From Halichoerus grypus (Eukaryota > Chordata > Mammalia > Carnivora > Phocidae), in NCBI RefSeq assembly GCF_964656455.1, contig NC_135716.1, positions 108,470,389 to 108,534,388 of the forward strand: a stretch of DNA of 64,000 nucleotides, read 5' to 3'. Both the position numbers and the translations under genes were made by a program. Shown piece after piece: positions 22,393 through 33,220 of the stretch. Position 1 is the first letter of the stretch. Each line of letters opens with the position of its first letter. The notes beneath the pieces are model-generated. The model searched no databases and was not told the origin of the DNA. It saw nothing but the letters and a program-made list of their open reading frames with translations.

Positions 22393-22955
22393 AACATTAT
22401 TATCAGAGTAGAATTAAATAAATAAACTAATGAGTGAATAAATAAATCCACATACAGATCTATCATAGTAAAATTGCAGCATACCAAATAAAAGGCAACA
22501 ATAGTCAAAAGGTGTTAGAATAATAATTTTAAGGTTCTGAGAGAAAAATAGCTGTAAATATAAACTTTGCATGATTAAGTTCTCATTTAAGACTTAGTGT
22601 AACTTAAAACTTTCTTAACAAAGATTTTTAGGTATTATCTCATACATAGATCCTCACAGAAAGAGATTCTAAAAGAAGTACTTGGGGAAGAATAAACTGA
22701 AAAGGAAGGACTGAAGTGTAAGAAACAGTAGTAAGCAAATTGGTAAAACACAAGTATAGCTAAGTAATTATTGATGGCATAAAATTAGTAATTGTAATCA
22801 CTGTTCATTGTGGAAATGAAATATTGAGCAACAATACATGTTGGAATACTGAAGGAATTTTAAGTTGATGTATCAAGTCCTTTGCATTGTTTGAGAGTTG
22901 ATAAGGAGTACAATTAGATTTAGAAAAGTTACTCATTAAGGTGTATTAAAATTTG

Positions 22956-23155
22956 GGGGCACCTGGGTGGCTCAGTCGTTAAGTGTCTGCCTTCGTCTCA
23001 GGTCATGATCCCAGGGTCCTGGGATCTAGCCCCGCATCGGGCTCCCCGCTCTGCGGGAAGCCTGCTTCTCCCTCTCCCACCCCCCTGCTTGTGTTCCCTC
23101 TCTCACTGTGTCTCTCTCTGTCAAATAACTAAATAAAAATCTTTAAAAAAAAAAA
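22956..23155 (+). mobile_element. CAN-SINE, young, exact 15-bp TSD
   Basis: GTGTATTAAAATTTG is repeated exactly at 22941-22955 and 23156-23170. The body has the CTTGTGTTCCCTCTCTCACTG signature and tail AAATAACTAAATAAAAATC. Intact flanks mark it as one of the most recent insertions here. Confidence 0.97.
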
Positions 23156-24545
23156 GTGTATTAAAATTTGAAGGCTAACTACTAAAGAATAGAAATGAAA
23201 TATGTAGTTTTTAAATCAGATGAGGAGGAAGGTAAAAGCATAAATCTACAATAGCTAGAATCCAGAAAAGAAGAAAATAACCTTCCCCCCACCAAAAGAC
23301 ATGATAAATAAGAAGCAAAATATAAGATGATGGAAGCATGTCTAGATAATGTCAGTAAACAAACAATATAAATAAAATCAATCTAACAGTTAAAAAAGAG
23401 ATTTTTTCATATTAAAAAAAAAATCTTCTTGTTATTTGCATAAGGCACACCTAAAACATATAGGCATAAAAAGTTAAAAGTAAAGAGATAGAAAAAATTG
23501 CAACAAGCAAATTCCAATGAAAATAAAAGATGTGGCAGATCTACTAATATCAAATAGAATTGAAGATATTATTAGGGATAAAAAAGGTCAGAACATAATG
23601 AAAAATGAATAATTCACCAAGAAAAATATAGAAATTTTACACTTTTCAATACCTAATAAGATAGACACAGAATATATTAGGAAATAAACTGATAGAATTA
23701 CAAGGAGTAATTGATTAATTTACAGTCATATTTTTTAATTAAACAAATGCTGAAAAATTATTAGATTATACAGAAAATATATTTGTAAGTGTATAGAAAC
23801 CTGAACAGCCTAGTTATCCCGCTTATTCTAATAGATTTATATATAACCGTGGGCATTATTCTGATGCACAAATAGAACATGTATAAAAATTGACAAAAAG
23901 TTCAAAGCATATCTCACTGATAGCAAACAATCAGTAAGATATAGACCATGTTTTAATGAAAATGCAATTGGATCATTGCATTGTCATTGAAATCAATAAC
24001 AAAAACAGCAAAGCCATTGCATCATTATTTAAATCAATAACAATTAATATAAAAACAATTCTGTGGACATTCAAACACAAATGTTTAAGTAACCCATGGA
24101 TCAAAAAATTACAATAAATTTTTATCCATTTTAAAATTGATTGAAAATGAAAAGATTACATATCAAACTTGTGGTAATACCAACGTGATTTAGAGGGAGA
24201 TTTTTATCTCTAAATATTTGTTAGGAAAGAAGAAGACTTAAAATCAGTGTCACCAGAGTCACTAATTTAGAGAATTGAAAAAAAATAAGTTAAACCATGT
24301 AAGTATAATAAAGGAAATATTAAGTATAAGAGTAAAGAATACAAAAGTAGAAAAAACAAAAATAGTAGAGGGAATAAACAAAGAAAAGTTGGCTCTATGG
24401 CAGAAAAACCATTAAAATAAGCTACATTCTTATGGTTCTAAGAAAAGACTAATATAATTGACTAAACTTAAAGAAAAGGAGATAAAAGTAACATTAGGAA
24501 TGACAAAACAACTGCAGTTAGAGATTTAAAAAAAAATTGTAGTAT

Positions 24546-24740
24546 GGGGCACCTGGGTGGTTAAGCATCCAACTCTTGGTTTTGGCTCAGGTCATGATCT
24601 CAGGGGGTAAGATCTAGCCCTGAGTCAGACTCCGCACTCAGTGCCGAGTCCGCTTAAGATTCTCTCTCTTTCCCTCTGCCCTTCCGCCTGCCACTCTCAT
24701 TCTCCCCCTCTAATATTAATAAATAAATCTTAAAAAAATA
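24546..24740 (+). mobile_element. CAN-SINE with A-box deletion
   Basis: The head reads GGGCACCTGGGTGG then directly TTAAGCATCC, so the CTCAGTCGG segment that forms the pol III A box is missing. Flanks AAAAATTGTAGTAT (24532) and AAAAATATAGTAT (24741) are an imperfect duplication. An older body type (GCTTAAGATTCTCTC). Confidence 0.92.
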
Positions 24741-25283
24741 AAAAATATAGTATAATGAAATGTAAACTTTAAATTTGAAATATACATTTGCTTATAAATT
24801 TATAAATTTGAAAGTTAATGTAAACAGTCCAAAAAATATATAATTTGCTAAAACTGACTTGCAAATAAATTATGAACAGACCTGTAATTATTAAGTAAAT
24901 TTATTCACTATTTAAAAATATAGCCTGTCTATATATCCATAAATTACAGACCTAGGCAGTTTAAAATAATTCTACCAATGCTTTAAATATAGATAATCCC
25001 AATTTTTTGTAAAATGCTCCAAAAAATGGAAAAAGAAGAAAAATTACTCAACTATTTTAAAAAGGCTATTAAAGAAAAAGTAAATTATTGACTGCCATCA
25101 AGTTTGGTGTATCAAGTTTTAATACTATACATATACATTAATGTAATTTCTCATGAGCAAATAAAGATGAAAGAAACATAATCATACCCATAGATACAGA
25201 AAGCTCCAATGTACATTAATGATAAAACAAAACCATAATCGAAATAAGAATAAAAGGAAAATTCCTTAACCTACCAAAGTAGT

Positions 25284-25744
25284 ATCAGGCAGGCAGACCT
25301 TCATGGTCCTTCTATCTGTGCTTAGAATCAAATTGACATGAGACAGATTAACAGGAGAAAATCAAATTTAATAAGTATATATATATAGGGAATCCACACA
25401 GACATGAGATTCCAAAGACGATGAGGCAACATGAAGCTTATATGAGCTAAGTAGAAGGGGTAGGTCTGAGGATGCAAAAGACAGAAAACTCATTAGCAAG
25501 AAGGTGAAAGGAGATGTTTGGAAAAACAAGGTTGTCCTACTATGTAGATGAGTTCCTTAGGTAAAGAAGGTCTATTAATATTTATCTTTCTGTTGCAGGC
25601 TCTCCTTTCCAATGTAAATTAGGCAGTTATGCGGGGGAGGCAGAGAACTTTTCTTGCATCTGCTGGGTTTTTATTACTTTTAACTTGAAATAGCGTTTAT
25701 GCCGAAGTGCCATATTTTAGGGTGTCTCATCCTGCACCCCTTCA
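25284..25744 (-). mobile_element. Solo ERVL-type LTR
   Basis: Read on the minus strand it starts TGAAGGGGTGCAGG, carries ACTTATTAAATTTGATTTTC (ATTAAA poly(A) signal) and then CTCCTGTTAATCTGTCTCATG near its 3' end, and ends GCCTGAT. The 5-bp direct repeat GTAGT flanks it at 25279-25283 and 25745-25749, and a 5-bp duplication is usual for ERVL. No internal viral sequence is present on either side: both flanks are L1. Family name uncertain. Confidence 0.7.
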
Positions 25745-25794
25745 GTAGTAAATATTTAGTAAAGCTATAGCAAACATTATACATAATTAGAAAC

Positions 25795-25993
25795 TTTTTT
25801 AAAAAAGATTTTATTTTTTTATTTGAGAGAGCGAGAGAGAACACGAGAGGTGCGGGGGTGGGGGGCGTCTTCAGAGGGAGAAGCAGGCTTCCCTCTGAGC
25901 AGGGAGCCCGATGCAGGGCTCAATCCCAGGACCCCAAGATCATGACCTGAGCAGAAGGCAGATGCGTAACTGACTGAGCCACCCAGGCATCCC
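25795..25993 (-). mobile_element. CAN-SINE in L1
   Basis: The 18-bp duplication CATAATTAGAAACTTTTT (25782) / CATAATTAGAAGCTTTTT (25993) has one mismatch. The head end is mutated to GGCATCCC, and a G-rich GGTGCGGGGGTGGGGGGCG run replaces the usual GAGTGGGAGAGGG. Confidence 0.94.
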
Positions 25994-26765
25994 ATAATTA
26001 GAAGCTTTTTATTTTCAAAGTCAGGATCAAGACCGGTACATACTATGATTGCTTCTAATTCATAGTGTCCTCAAGGGCCTAGCTAATGCAAGGAAGTAAG
26101 AAAAAGAAAAATATATATATACAGACAGAAAAAGAAAAAAAATCAAAATCTCATTTTTCAGGGACAATATGATTGTCTGCATAGGGAACCCAAGATAATT
26201 TACAAACTATTAGAATCAATAAGAGCATTAAGCAAGTATCCTGGACACAAATTCAGTATACAAGAGTGAATTAGAAAATGCAATACCAAAATCATCATAT
26301 AAAGGGGCACAAAAGCTGGAATGAACATCGTAAAAATTTCAAAAAAGATGTTTAAACTTTTGTGGAAAATAATAAACCTATATTGGAAGACATAACGGAC
26401 CAAACAAGTGAAGCAATTTATGTGTTCATGGCTGGAAAACCTCAATAATATTACAAGACTTAAGTTCCCTAGGTTAATATGTTAATTAAATACAAATCTA
26501 ATTTTTAAAACAGAATTTTTCATGGAATTTGACAAACTTTTTCTAAAATTCATATGGAAGTGCAAAGGTCAATACTAGCCAAGAAAATTTTGAGGAAGTA
26601 CAAGGTGAGAAGATTTGCCATATCAAGCTTATTATTATTACCATAAATTTTTACCATAAATTATTACCATAAAACTATAATTATAAAATATTATGGTACT
26701 GGTGTAGAAAAATATTTTGGGAACAGAATAGATTGCCGAAAAACAGGTCCCTAAAACTTACTATG

Positions 26766-29376
26766 AAGTCTTTTACTATGAAGTCTCTTGACTTTTTAAG
26801 CTAAACACCCCCCATTTGTGGGGACAAATGTAAACATGTTTATGTATATGTTTGTATGACTATCCTCACTTACCATACATATACATAAACAGCCTTGAAA
26901 GAAAACCAATAGTTTCTGTTCCTGCTCTCTTCACACCATAAACTTTCCAATATAATCTTGTTTCCCCCAATAGACCTGGTCCTAATTTGTCTTTTCTTTA
27001 TCTCAAAATTCCTGGGCTGTCAAGCCAAGTTACTCTTAAAAGGACTCTGGGAATTGCAGTCAAGAGAAAGATATATTAAAGTATCATTATTCAAACATAA
27101 AAATTTAATAAAAATGTTAACAAGGTTTCCCCAAGGTGGGGGTGTTTATTACTTACTCTTTTTTTTAACAGCACAATTACGTTTCTAGAGAAAGAGGTCA
27201 GGTATAACTTATAGCACTTGCTATTTAAAGAAAATGTGGGAGAAAGAGAACACTACCCCTCAAACATTATACACACAACTTTGTTTCCTATGTAATTTTA
27301 AACTCTTTTAATTTAATTTTTCCTCAGTTTCAAAGGGGTGTTCAATCATGAATGATGGCAGTGGCTTTTTCTTTAATTTGTGACATCTAATCTTTACTTT
27401 AGGCTTCGCCAGTCACATCTCACTATGTCTCATTGCATGTGCCCTGACACAATAAATCAGGCCAAGGTGATCCAATATCGTGTGACATTTTTTAAAAAAA
27501 GGATATTAAATGGTGGCAGAAGATACGGCTGAAACACGTCAACGTGGGCCCAAGGGGCATTGTTCTTCTCTAACAGTTTGCTTTCTCAGACTCTGGGTAG
27601 AAGAATTATTATTGCCCTTTTTATATAAACATCCTTATCCAAATAGTCTTCCTCTTATGGCTAATATATGCATTCGTGTCATATGAAAGCCACTTGCTTA
27701 AGCTGCTTTTCTATTTGTAGTCTGTTCAGGCACACAGTCCTCAGCAGGAGTCCGGCTCCATGATTCATTGCCTCAGATTTCCTACGGAGCTTACATGATG
27801 CTCGCTCAGCCCCATACGGTTTTGTATCCATTATAACCAGGGACAAGTAAGCAGGGCTCAGGAGTCTGAGCATCTATCTAAGAATAGCTCCCTGACGCCT
27901 TGCTTTACTCACAATAAATGAACAATGAACTCTTTACATGCTAACCTCGTATGGTGAGGAGAAATTATAGGAGCTTACTTGAGTTAAATAAGGGAAGAAG
28001 CATTGAGAGTGAAGCTCCTTAAATGAGCAGGTCAATAACTAGTTTACAGAGACCAGGGCACCTGGCTAATGGGAGAATAAAGAATTATGCTTGTCACAGA
28101 AAAAGAAAGATGGCTGTCCTGGTTTAGTGCTAAATAATTACATTCATTATACTGAGAATAGCTCTGCAAGTGGTCGGTTGCACTAGTTAATTCATTAGCA
28201 AAACTAATCAGCAAACAACAAACAACAATTGGGGGTAAATTTAACCAATTTCAATAGAATGTTTGGCAAAACAGGATTTTCTTTATACTAGAAAAGGAAA
28301 ATTACACTGGAAAACTGCACACGTAATTGTATGTATCTTCTTATTTTGTCTCGAGTTTCAATATGAAAGATGGAAATCATAGCCAAGGCAGAGAGCGGGC
28401 ATAGGTACAACTGATGATTCTACTGAATGATTTCAGATGACCTAAAATATCCCAGAGTTTCAGTGTTAATCCTGACAATGAGTAGAAAACAGACTCTAGG
28501 AGTAAGGGGTTTTCCATTCTCTTTGCTTTATGAGATTTGTGATTGTATAATTAATATAACAGTTTATGTTGTATGTAATATGTAATAACTATAGCATAAT
28601 TCTGGAGTGTTAATAATATAACTTAGATCCATATAACCCAGAGAAGCTTGGAGTAGTTTTACCTTTGACCAGACTACTAGAGGATTAAGAGGCTCAACTC
28701 GTGGTTGATACAAAACTCCAGTGTAATTAATTTGCTCATTTATGCATTCAACATGCATCATAACTTTAGACAAAAATCCTACAAGAGAAACAGTAATTTG
28801 TCTTGGTGGAAGGGTGAGGAATGATTAGATAATATGGGGCACTAAGACTGTCCTTAAAATGGATGGGTTTTTTTTCTTTATTTCTGGAATGAAGATTTTT
28901 TTTCTACTTTCTTTTAGAGAAGAAGAAAGAATTCAAACATGCAATGCTAGGAAAGAAGGTAAGATTGAGGGATAAAATCTAAAGGGTCTACTGAGCCTGG
29001 TAGCTTTTTCTGTGTCACCACAGAGCAGCACTATTCATTTAGAATTCAAGAAAAAAAAAAACAGTTATCTGTTGAATTCAAGACAAAATCACTGATTTGA
29101 TCCACTATAGATGTTATATGAATCACAGAATTTTACCCAAATAAATAACAAGTCTATAGCAGGATCTTTGCAGAGTCCAGAAATTCCTCAATAGGCCCTA
29201 GAATCAATAAAATGGGATAACTGCATTTATAGTGTACTTATCTCTTCAAGCAATATCATCTCTGCCAAGCAAATGCTGAGAAGAACATTGGTATTAAAAG
29301 GTTTTTCTTTTAGGTTCTGTATTCTAAAAACTTAAGAGGAATATGTAGAAGGATCATGACTTCTAGTATTCTCTAG
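26766..29376. other. Repeat-poor stretch, candidate conserved non-coding DNA
   Basis: About 2.6 kb with no repeat I recognise. A dense set of homeodomain-like motifs lies at 28130-28215 (AATAATTACA, GTTAATTCATTAGC, CTAATCAGC). Short frames at 26958, 27679 and 28564 are not convincing. Confidence 0.4.
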
Positions 29377-29633
29377 CCCGTGATTTCTCAACCTTGGTAC
29401 TACTGACATTGTGGCCCAAATAATTCTTCGTTTGGGGGAAGGGGGCGGGGAGGGGTCTGTCCTGTGCATTATAGGATGGTTAGAAGAATTTCTGGCTTCT
29501 ACCCACTAGATGCCAGTAGCAAGCCCCTCAGGTTGTGACAACCAGAAATGTCTCCAGACATTGCAGAATGTTCCTTGGGTGGCAACATTCCTCCCCTTCT
29601 GCCCTCCCCCCACTCCTCCTTGAGAACCATTGT
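29377..29633 (-). mobile_element. MER20 (hAT-Charlie) DNA transposon
   Basis: GATTTCTCAACCTTGG near the left end and TTGAGAACCATTG at the right end are the terminal inverted repeats. Inside, GTCCTGTGCATTATAGGATGGTTAG, ACCCACTAGATGCCAGTAGC and AATGTCTCCAGACATTGC follow the MER20 consensus on the minus strand. Flanks TCTAGCCC / TGTAGTCC are a possible 8-bp duplication. The frames at 29535-29840 and 29548-29787 are chance frames across it. Confidence 0.85.
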
Positions 29634-29639
29634 TGTAGT

Positions 29640-29985
29640 CCCACCTCCAATACTCAACAGTGCACATCCTATACTTCAGGTACCCTGGGGTGGACTCCTA
29701 CAGATGTCTCTAACTCTGCACACCTTGTTCCATCTAAGTGCTATAACTTCTTATTTCTTAGCCCACCTGTTCATCCTTCACATTTGAGTTCCTGTCAGCT
29801 CTATACTGAGTTGGGGCTCCTCCGCTCTACTCCCACATAAATGTCTTTATGAAAGCACTTAGGATCTTCTTAATTGCCGATTTACTTAACCTGTTTGTGC
29901 TACCAGACTATAAACTCCCTAAAGGCAGGGAACATATTTTATATATTCTTCGCTCCTAGCATACTTCCTGCTGTACTAGGGACAA
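29640..29985 (+). repeat. L2 3' region
   Basis: AGACTATAAACTCCCTAAAGGC, AGGGAACATATTTTATAT and TCGCTCCTAGCATACTTCCTG at the right end follow the L2 3' part. The left half (TGTTCCATCTAAGTGC, TTCACATTTGAGTTCCTGTCAGC) fits less well. Confidence 0.6.
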
Positions 29986-30739
29986 ATTCAAGGGAAAAAG
30001 GAAAAGGAAAAATAATAAGAAGGGAAAAAGTAAAAATGAAAAATGGCTTATTAAATAATACTGTTAGTGAATAAGTTCATGGAAGGGCATTTATAGCCAC
30101 TATGGATCTGAAGCATTCAGGTGAAATTAATAGTAAGTATTTATTTGGTTATTCTATACAACATCAAAATCAACTGAGCATAACTAAACTGTCTAGGTAA
30201 GTTTCATATCTGTGCTTTAGGTTGGCTACATGTGTTTGCCCTTCCCCTCAATAGCTCAGCTAATTCTCAAAGCCCTTGGGAAATCTGTTTACTACTTGGT
30301 TAGAAACTGTGCCAGGTATTCTCTTTTGATATTCAAAATTACTTTAATTTTGAGTTATGATCAAAATTGATAGTTTTGATAGGTTGATAGTTTTTGCTTT
30401 TGTCACATAGAAAGTATTTTTTTTTTCAATTAAATTTTGCAGTATGTTTGGTTTGGGGTTTCTTAAGCCTCATAGAATGGTTACATGTATAACCAATCCT
30501 CATTTTGAAGATTGCATTGAGAATTCAGTCAGTATCTAAAGCAGGCAATATTATATAGTTATTACATCTTCAGAAAGTTACTACCTATGAATGGAATATC
30601 TTATAAGAACAAGAAAGAAAGGACACATGGGAGTGCATAGTTAGAAGAACTCAAATTTACTTCTAATTTGATCTCCTTTAGAGCAGTTATTCTTACTTAG
30701 TTACCCCCAAAACATAGATTAGATCCCATTATCACTTGG

Positions 30740-30771
30740 TTTTTTTGTTTGTTTTTGTTTTTGTTTTTTTG
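30740..30771. repeat. T-rich (TTTTTG)n run
   Basis: Thirty-two bases of T with G every four to seven bases. Confidence 0.85.
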
Positions 30772-30939
30772 CACTGTGTTCTTTCAGGAGAGCATAAATA
30801 GATTGTGAAGATTTTTCTCTGCTTTCAGATGATACTTTTCATACATATTGTAAGGAAGGAAAATGAGAAGGACACTAGTATGGTAGGCCATATCATTGTC
30901 TCAAATATCTACTGCCTGTCCCTATGGGATGATTATATA

Positions 30940-31212
30940 TTCTCTACCCCATTGATATACTGTCTGGTCAAATCGATTGCCTTGGCCAAAGGAATGTTAG
31001 TGGAAGTGATCTGTGCTTCCAGCTGAAGGTATAAGAGCTGTCCTGAGTTCTATCATAAATTTTTCCGTCTCCAGTGAGGCCAGTGTTTCCAAAAGTAGGG
31101 CTGTTTTGTCACTTGCATCTCAGAATGAGAAGGCCATAGATGCCTCCAATCCTTGAAAGACATGTTACATGGGTAGGGAAATTTTGTTGTTGTTGTAAGC
31201 CATTGAAGTTTT
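30940..31212 (+). mobile_element. MaLR-like LTR repeat, left part
   Basis: TGCCTTGGCCAAAGGAATGTTAGTGGAAGTGATCTGTGC, TATAAGAGC and TTGTTGTTGTTGTAAGCCATTGAAG match the same class of LTR-like repeat as 17330-18032. The expected continuation appears at 31775-31856, so an L2 piece and a SINE lie between the halves. Confidence 0.55.
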
Positions 31213-31466
31213 TTCCCATTCATTTAACAATTATTTTTTGAGTGTTCAGGCACTGCTCTAGACACTGCGGATGCATGAGTGAACAACGCAGACAAAAATC
31301 TTGCCCTCATGGAATTTATATTCACTGAGTAGATACAATTTTTTAGAAAGTACGTAATATAGTATACTAGAAAGAAATAGTATGATGGAGAAAAATTAAT
31401 CAGCAAAGAACATGGGTAAAGGGGAGGTAGTGGTTTCTTTTTTAAATAGGGTGGTCAGGGTGGGGA
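31213..31466 (-). repeat. L2 3'-end fragment (antisense)
   Basis: CATTCATTTAACAATTATTTTTTGAG, CAGGCACTGCTCTAGACACTGCGG, GAGTGAACAACGCAGACAAAAATC, TTGCCCTCATGGAATTTATATTC and AAATAGGGTGGTCAGGG are the reverse of the L2 3' end. About 35 bp more may continue after the SINE (31690-31725). Confidence 0.85.
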
Positions 31467-31689
31467 TTTTTGTTTGTTTTTTGTTTTTTGGGGTTTTTTG
31501 AGAGAGAGAAAGAGAGAGAGTGTGTGCAAGCAGGGAGGGGCAGAGGGAGAAGGAGTGAGAGGGAATCTCAAGCAGGCTCCAGACTCAGCATGGAGCCCGA
31601 TGTGGGGCTTGATCTCACGACCCTGAGATCATGACCTGAGCTGAAATCAAGAGTCATACACTTAGCTGACTGAACCATCCAGGTGCCCC
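31467..31689 (-). mobile_element. CAN-SINE in L2
   Basis: The head end is CCATCCAGGTGCCCC. The poly(T) is long and interrupted (TTTTTGTTTGTTTTTTG). Duplicated target CAGGGTGGGGATTTT (31456) / CAGAGTGGGTTTTAT (31690) lies inside the L2. Confidence 0.9.
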
Positions 31690-31774
31690 CAGAGTGGGTT
31701 TTATTGAAAGGTGACTTTATTTATTCTTAAATTATCTATATTTAACTTTCTTTCTAATTTTTAACAAAACTATT

Positions 31775-31860
31775 TGTTTCAAAGAATTTGAAAAACCACT
31801 CTGATTTAGGGTTGTTTGTTATCACAATATAACTCAGCAAAAGCTGACTGATACATTTAG
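31775..31860 (+). mobile_element. MaLR-like LTR repeat, right part
   Basis: AACCACTCTGATTTAGGGTTGTTTGTTATCACA then CTCAGCAAAAGCTGACTGATAC is the 3' end expected to follow GTAAGCCATTGAAG at 31195-31209. Confidence 0.55.
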
Positions 31861-32078
31861 AATTAAAATGTTTTTTAAAAAAACAATAAAATGTTTTTTT
31901 AAAAATGCAATTATATAGTTTTGACAAATAGAATTCTCATGTGTTTTCATGCTTAAATAATAACTATGAACTTATATTTCATAATAACTATGAAAATATA
32001 TTAAGAAAATACATATTATGTACATACATATATTCTATATAATATTCTATATTCTATATAAGATATATATATCTTAAT

Positions 32079-32165
32079 ACGTATTGTGATATTATTACAC
32101 ATTGTGTAATACATATTGTGTATTATTACACAATGTGTAATGCATATTGTGATATTGGGATATTA
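32079..32165. repeat. AT-rich tandem repeat, period 31-32
   Basis: About 2.7 units beginning ACGTATTGTGATATT, ACATATTGTGTATT and GCATATTGTGATATT at 32079, 32111 and 32142. Units 1 and 2 contain ATTACACATTGTGTAAT and ATTACACAATGTGTAAT, which are reverse complements of each other. Confidence 0.85.
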
Positions 32166-32531
32166 TGGTGAGACTGAATGAGACAACTAAACAAAGGAAG
32201 GAAGTGAAGGAAACAAAACAATGATCTCACACTACTCTGCACCTTCCTTTTCCAAATTTCTCTCAACAGTAAAGTTAATAAGGATGGACCAACATTATCT
32301 AAGATTACATAGTTGAGGTTATGCTCTGAAGAAAAAGAAAAAAGCAGGAGGCATCTTTTCCCAGAACTCCATACCACTTACCCAAACCATGACTCAGTCA
32401 CACTAAAAAGACTGGGGATGTATACTATATAGTCACTCAGGCTTGTGTTGAGTTGTATGCCTGAAAGCTCTAGGGGCAAGCAGTAGAAGGGGTAACTGCT
32501 GAATACCATTGACCAGAGAAGCCAGAAGGTT

Positions 32532-32602
32532 TTTTTTGTTTGTTCGTTTTTTTGACCTGAGCTGAAATCAGACACTTAACCGACTGAGCCACCCAGGCAC
32601 CC
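32532..32602 (-). mobile_element. Head-only CAN-SINE (about 50 nt plus tail)
   Basis: On the minus strand the element is GGTGCCTGGGTGGCTCAGTC through CAGCTCAGGTC (32554-32601), the tRNA-related 5' part with the A box, followed directly by an A-rich tail (seen as the T-rich 32532-32553). B box and CT-rich body are absent. Flanks AGAGAAGCCAGAAGG (32515) and AGAGAAGCCAAAAG (32603) are a duplication, so the short form was inserted as such. Confidence 0.85.
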
Positions 32603-32749
32603 AGAGAAGCCAAAAGTTTTAATGAGAGTTATTACTGGAACATAATTGTATACTATCGATATACCAATTGTTAATATTTTCTGGTAACAGTATTTAGAAG
32701 TACTTAGGAGGAACACATACTGGTAACAAATATGACAAAAAATCAGTCC

Positions 32750-33220
32750 TTCTTGTATAAAAATGTATTCAATTCAATGCAAATACTCCAAGAAGTAAAG
32801 GAAAAAAATGCAATTAACTAAAAAATTTGGGGAAGAAAACCACATTTAAATAACAGTCAAAGAAATGCACATTAAAATAGTAAGATAGTGTAAGATAGTG
32901 TTTTTCTCCTTCATATTAACAAGGCATAACAAGTTTCATATTCATTTCCAGCAAGAGTGTGAAAGAAATTCAGTGGGTAAATGAAATGTGTCTATAATGT
33001 TTTTGGAAAATGATTTATAACAAATAACAAAATTTTTCAAGTATTGTCAATAATTATATTTCTAGGAATATATCTTAAGGAATAATCTAAAAAAATAACC
33101 ACAAACTATTATGATTCTTTTGTCTATAATAATAAAAAGTTAGATACAAACTCTATGCCCCAGGAGAATGGTTAATCTCAGCTTGTGAAGAAACTTTTAT
33201 GACAATTTACCATAAATATT
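32750..33220 (+). mobile_element. Old L1M-type ORF2 3' remnant
   Basis: CAAAGAAATGCACATTAAAAT, TTTTTGGAAAATGATTTATAAC, ATTATATTTCTAGGAATATATC, TTAAGGAATAATCTAAAAAAATAACCAC and GCCCCAGGAGAATGGTTAAT follow the end of old L1 ORF2 in order. Frames are lost. Confidence 0.6.

Larger units (their letters stand above)
22460..26765 (+). mobile_element. Long ancient L1 (ORF1 side through ORF2 RT), nested insertions
   Basis: Recognisable L1 landmarks occur in order: ATCATAGTAAAATTGCAGC (22461, ORF1 side), AAGGCACACCTAAAACATATAGG (23442), ATTCACCAAGAAAAATATAG (23612, ORF2 endonuclease region), AGATATAGACCATGTTTTAATG (23937), GTAACCCATGGATCAAA (24090), GGAATAAACAAAGAAAAGTTGGCTCTATGG (24371), AATTCTACCAATGCTTTAAA (24968), CAAACATTATACATAATTAG (25771), TATTCAACATA-equivalent sequence, CAAATTCAGTATACAAG (26250), TTCATATGGAAGTGCAAAGG (26549) and TTATGGTACTGGTGTAGAAAA (26691). 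Frames are destroyed by indels and stops, so it cannot encode protein. Inserted later: SINEs at 22956, 24546 and 25795 and an LTR at 25284. Confidence 0.8.

Noticed and set aside
25284..25744. Provirus with coding genes
   Set aside because: Only a single LTR is present. L1 sequence resumes directly on both sides.
29535..29840. 101-codon plus-strand frame
   Set aside because: It starts inside the MER20 element and runs into L2.
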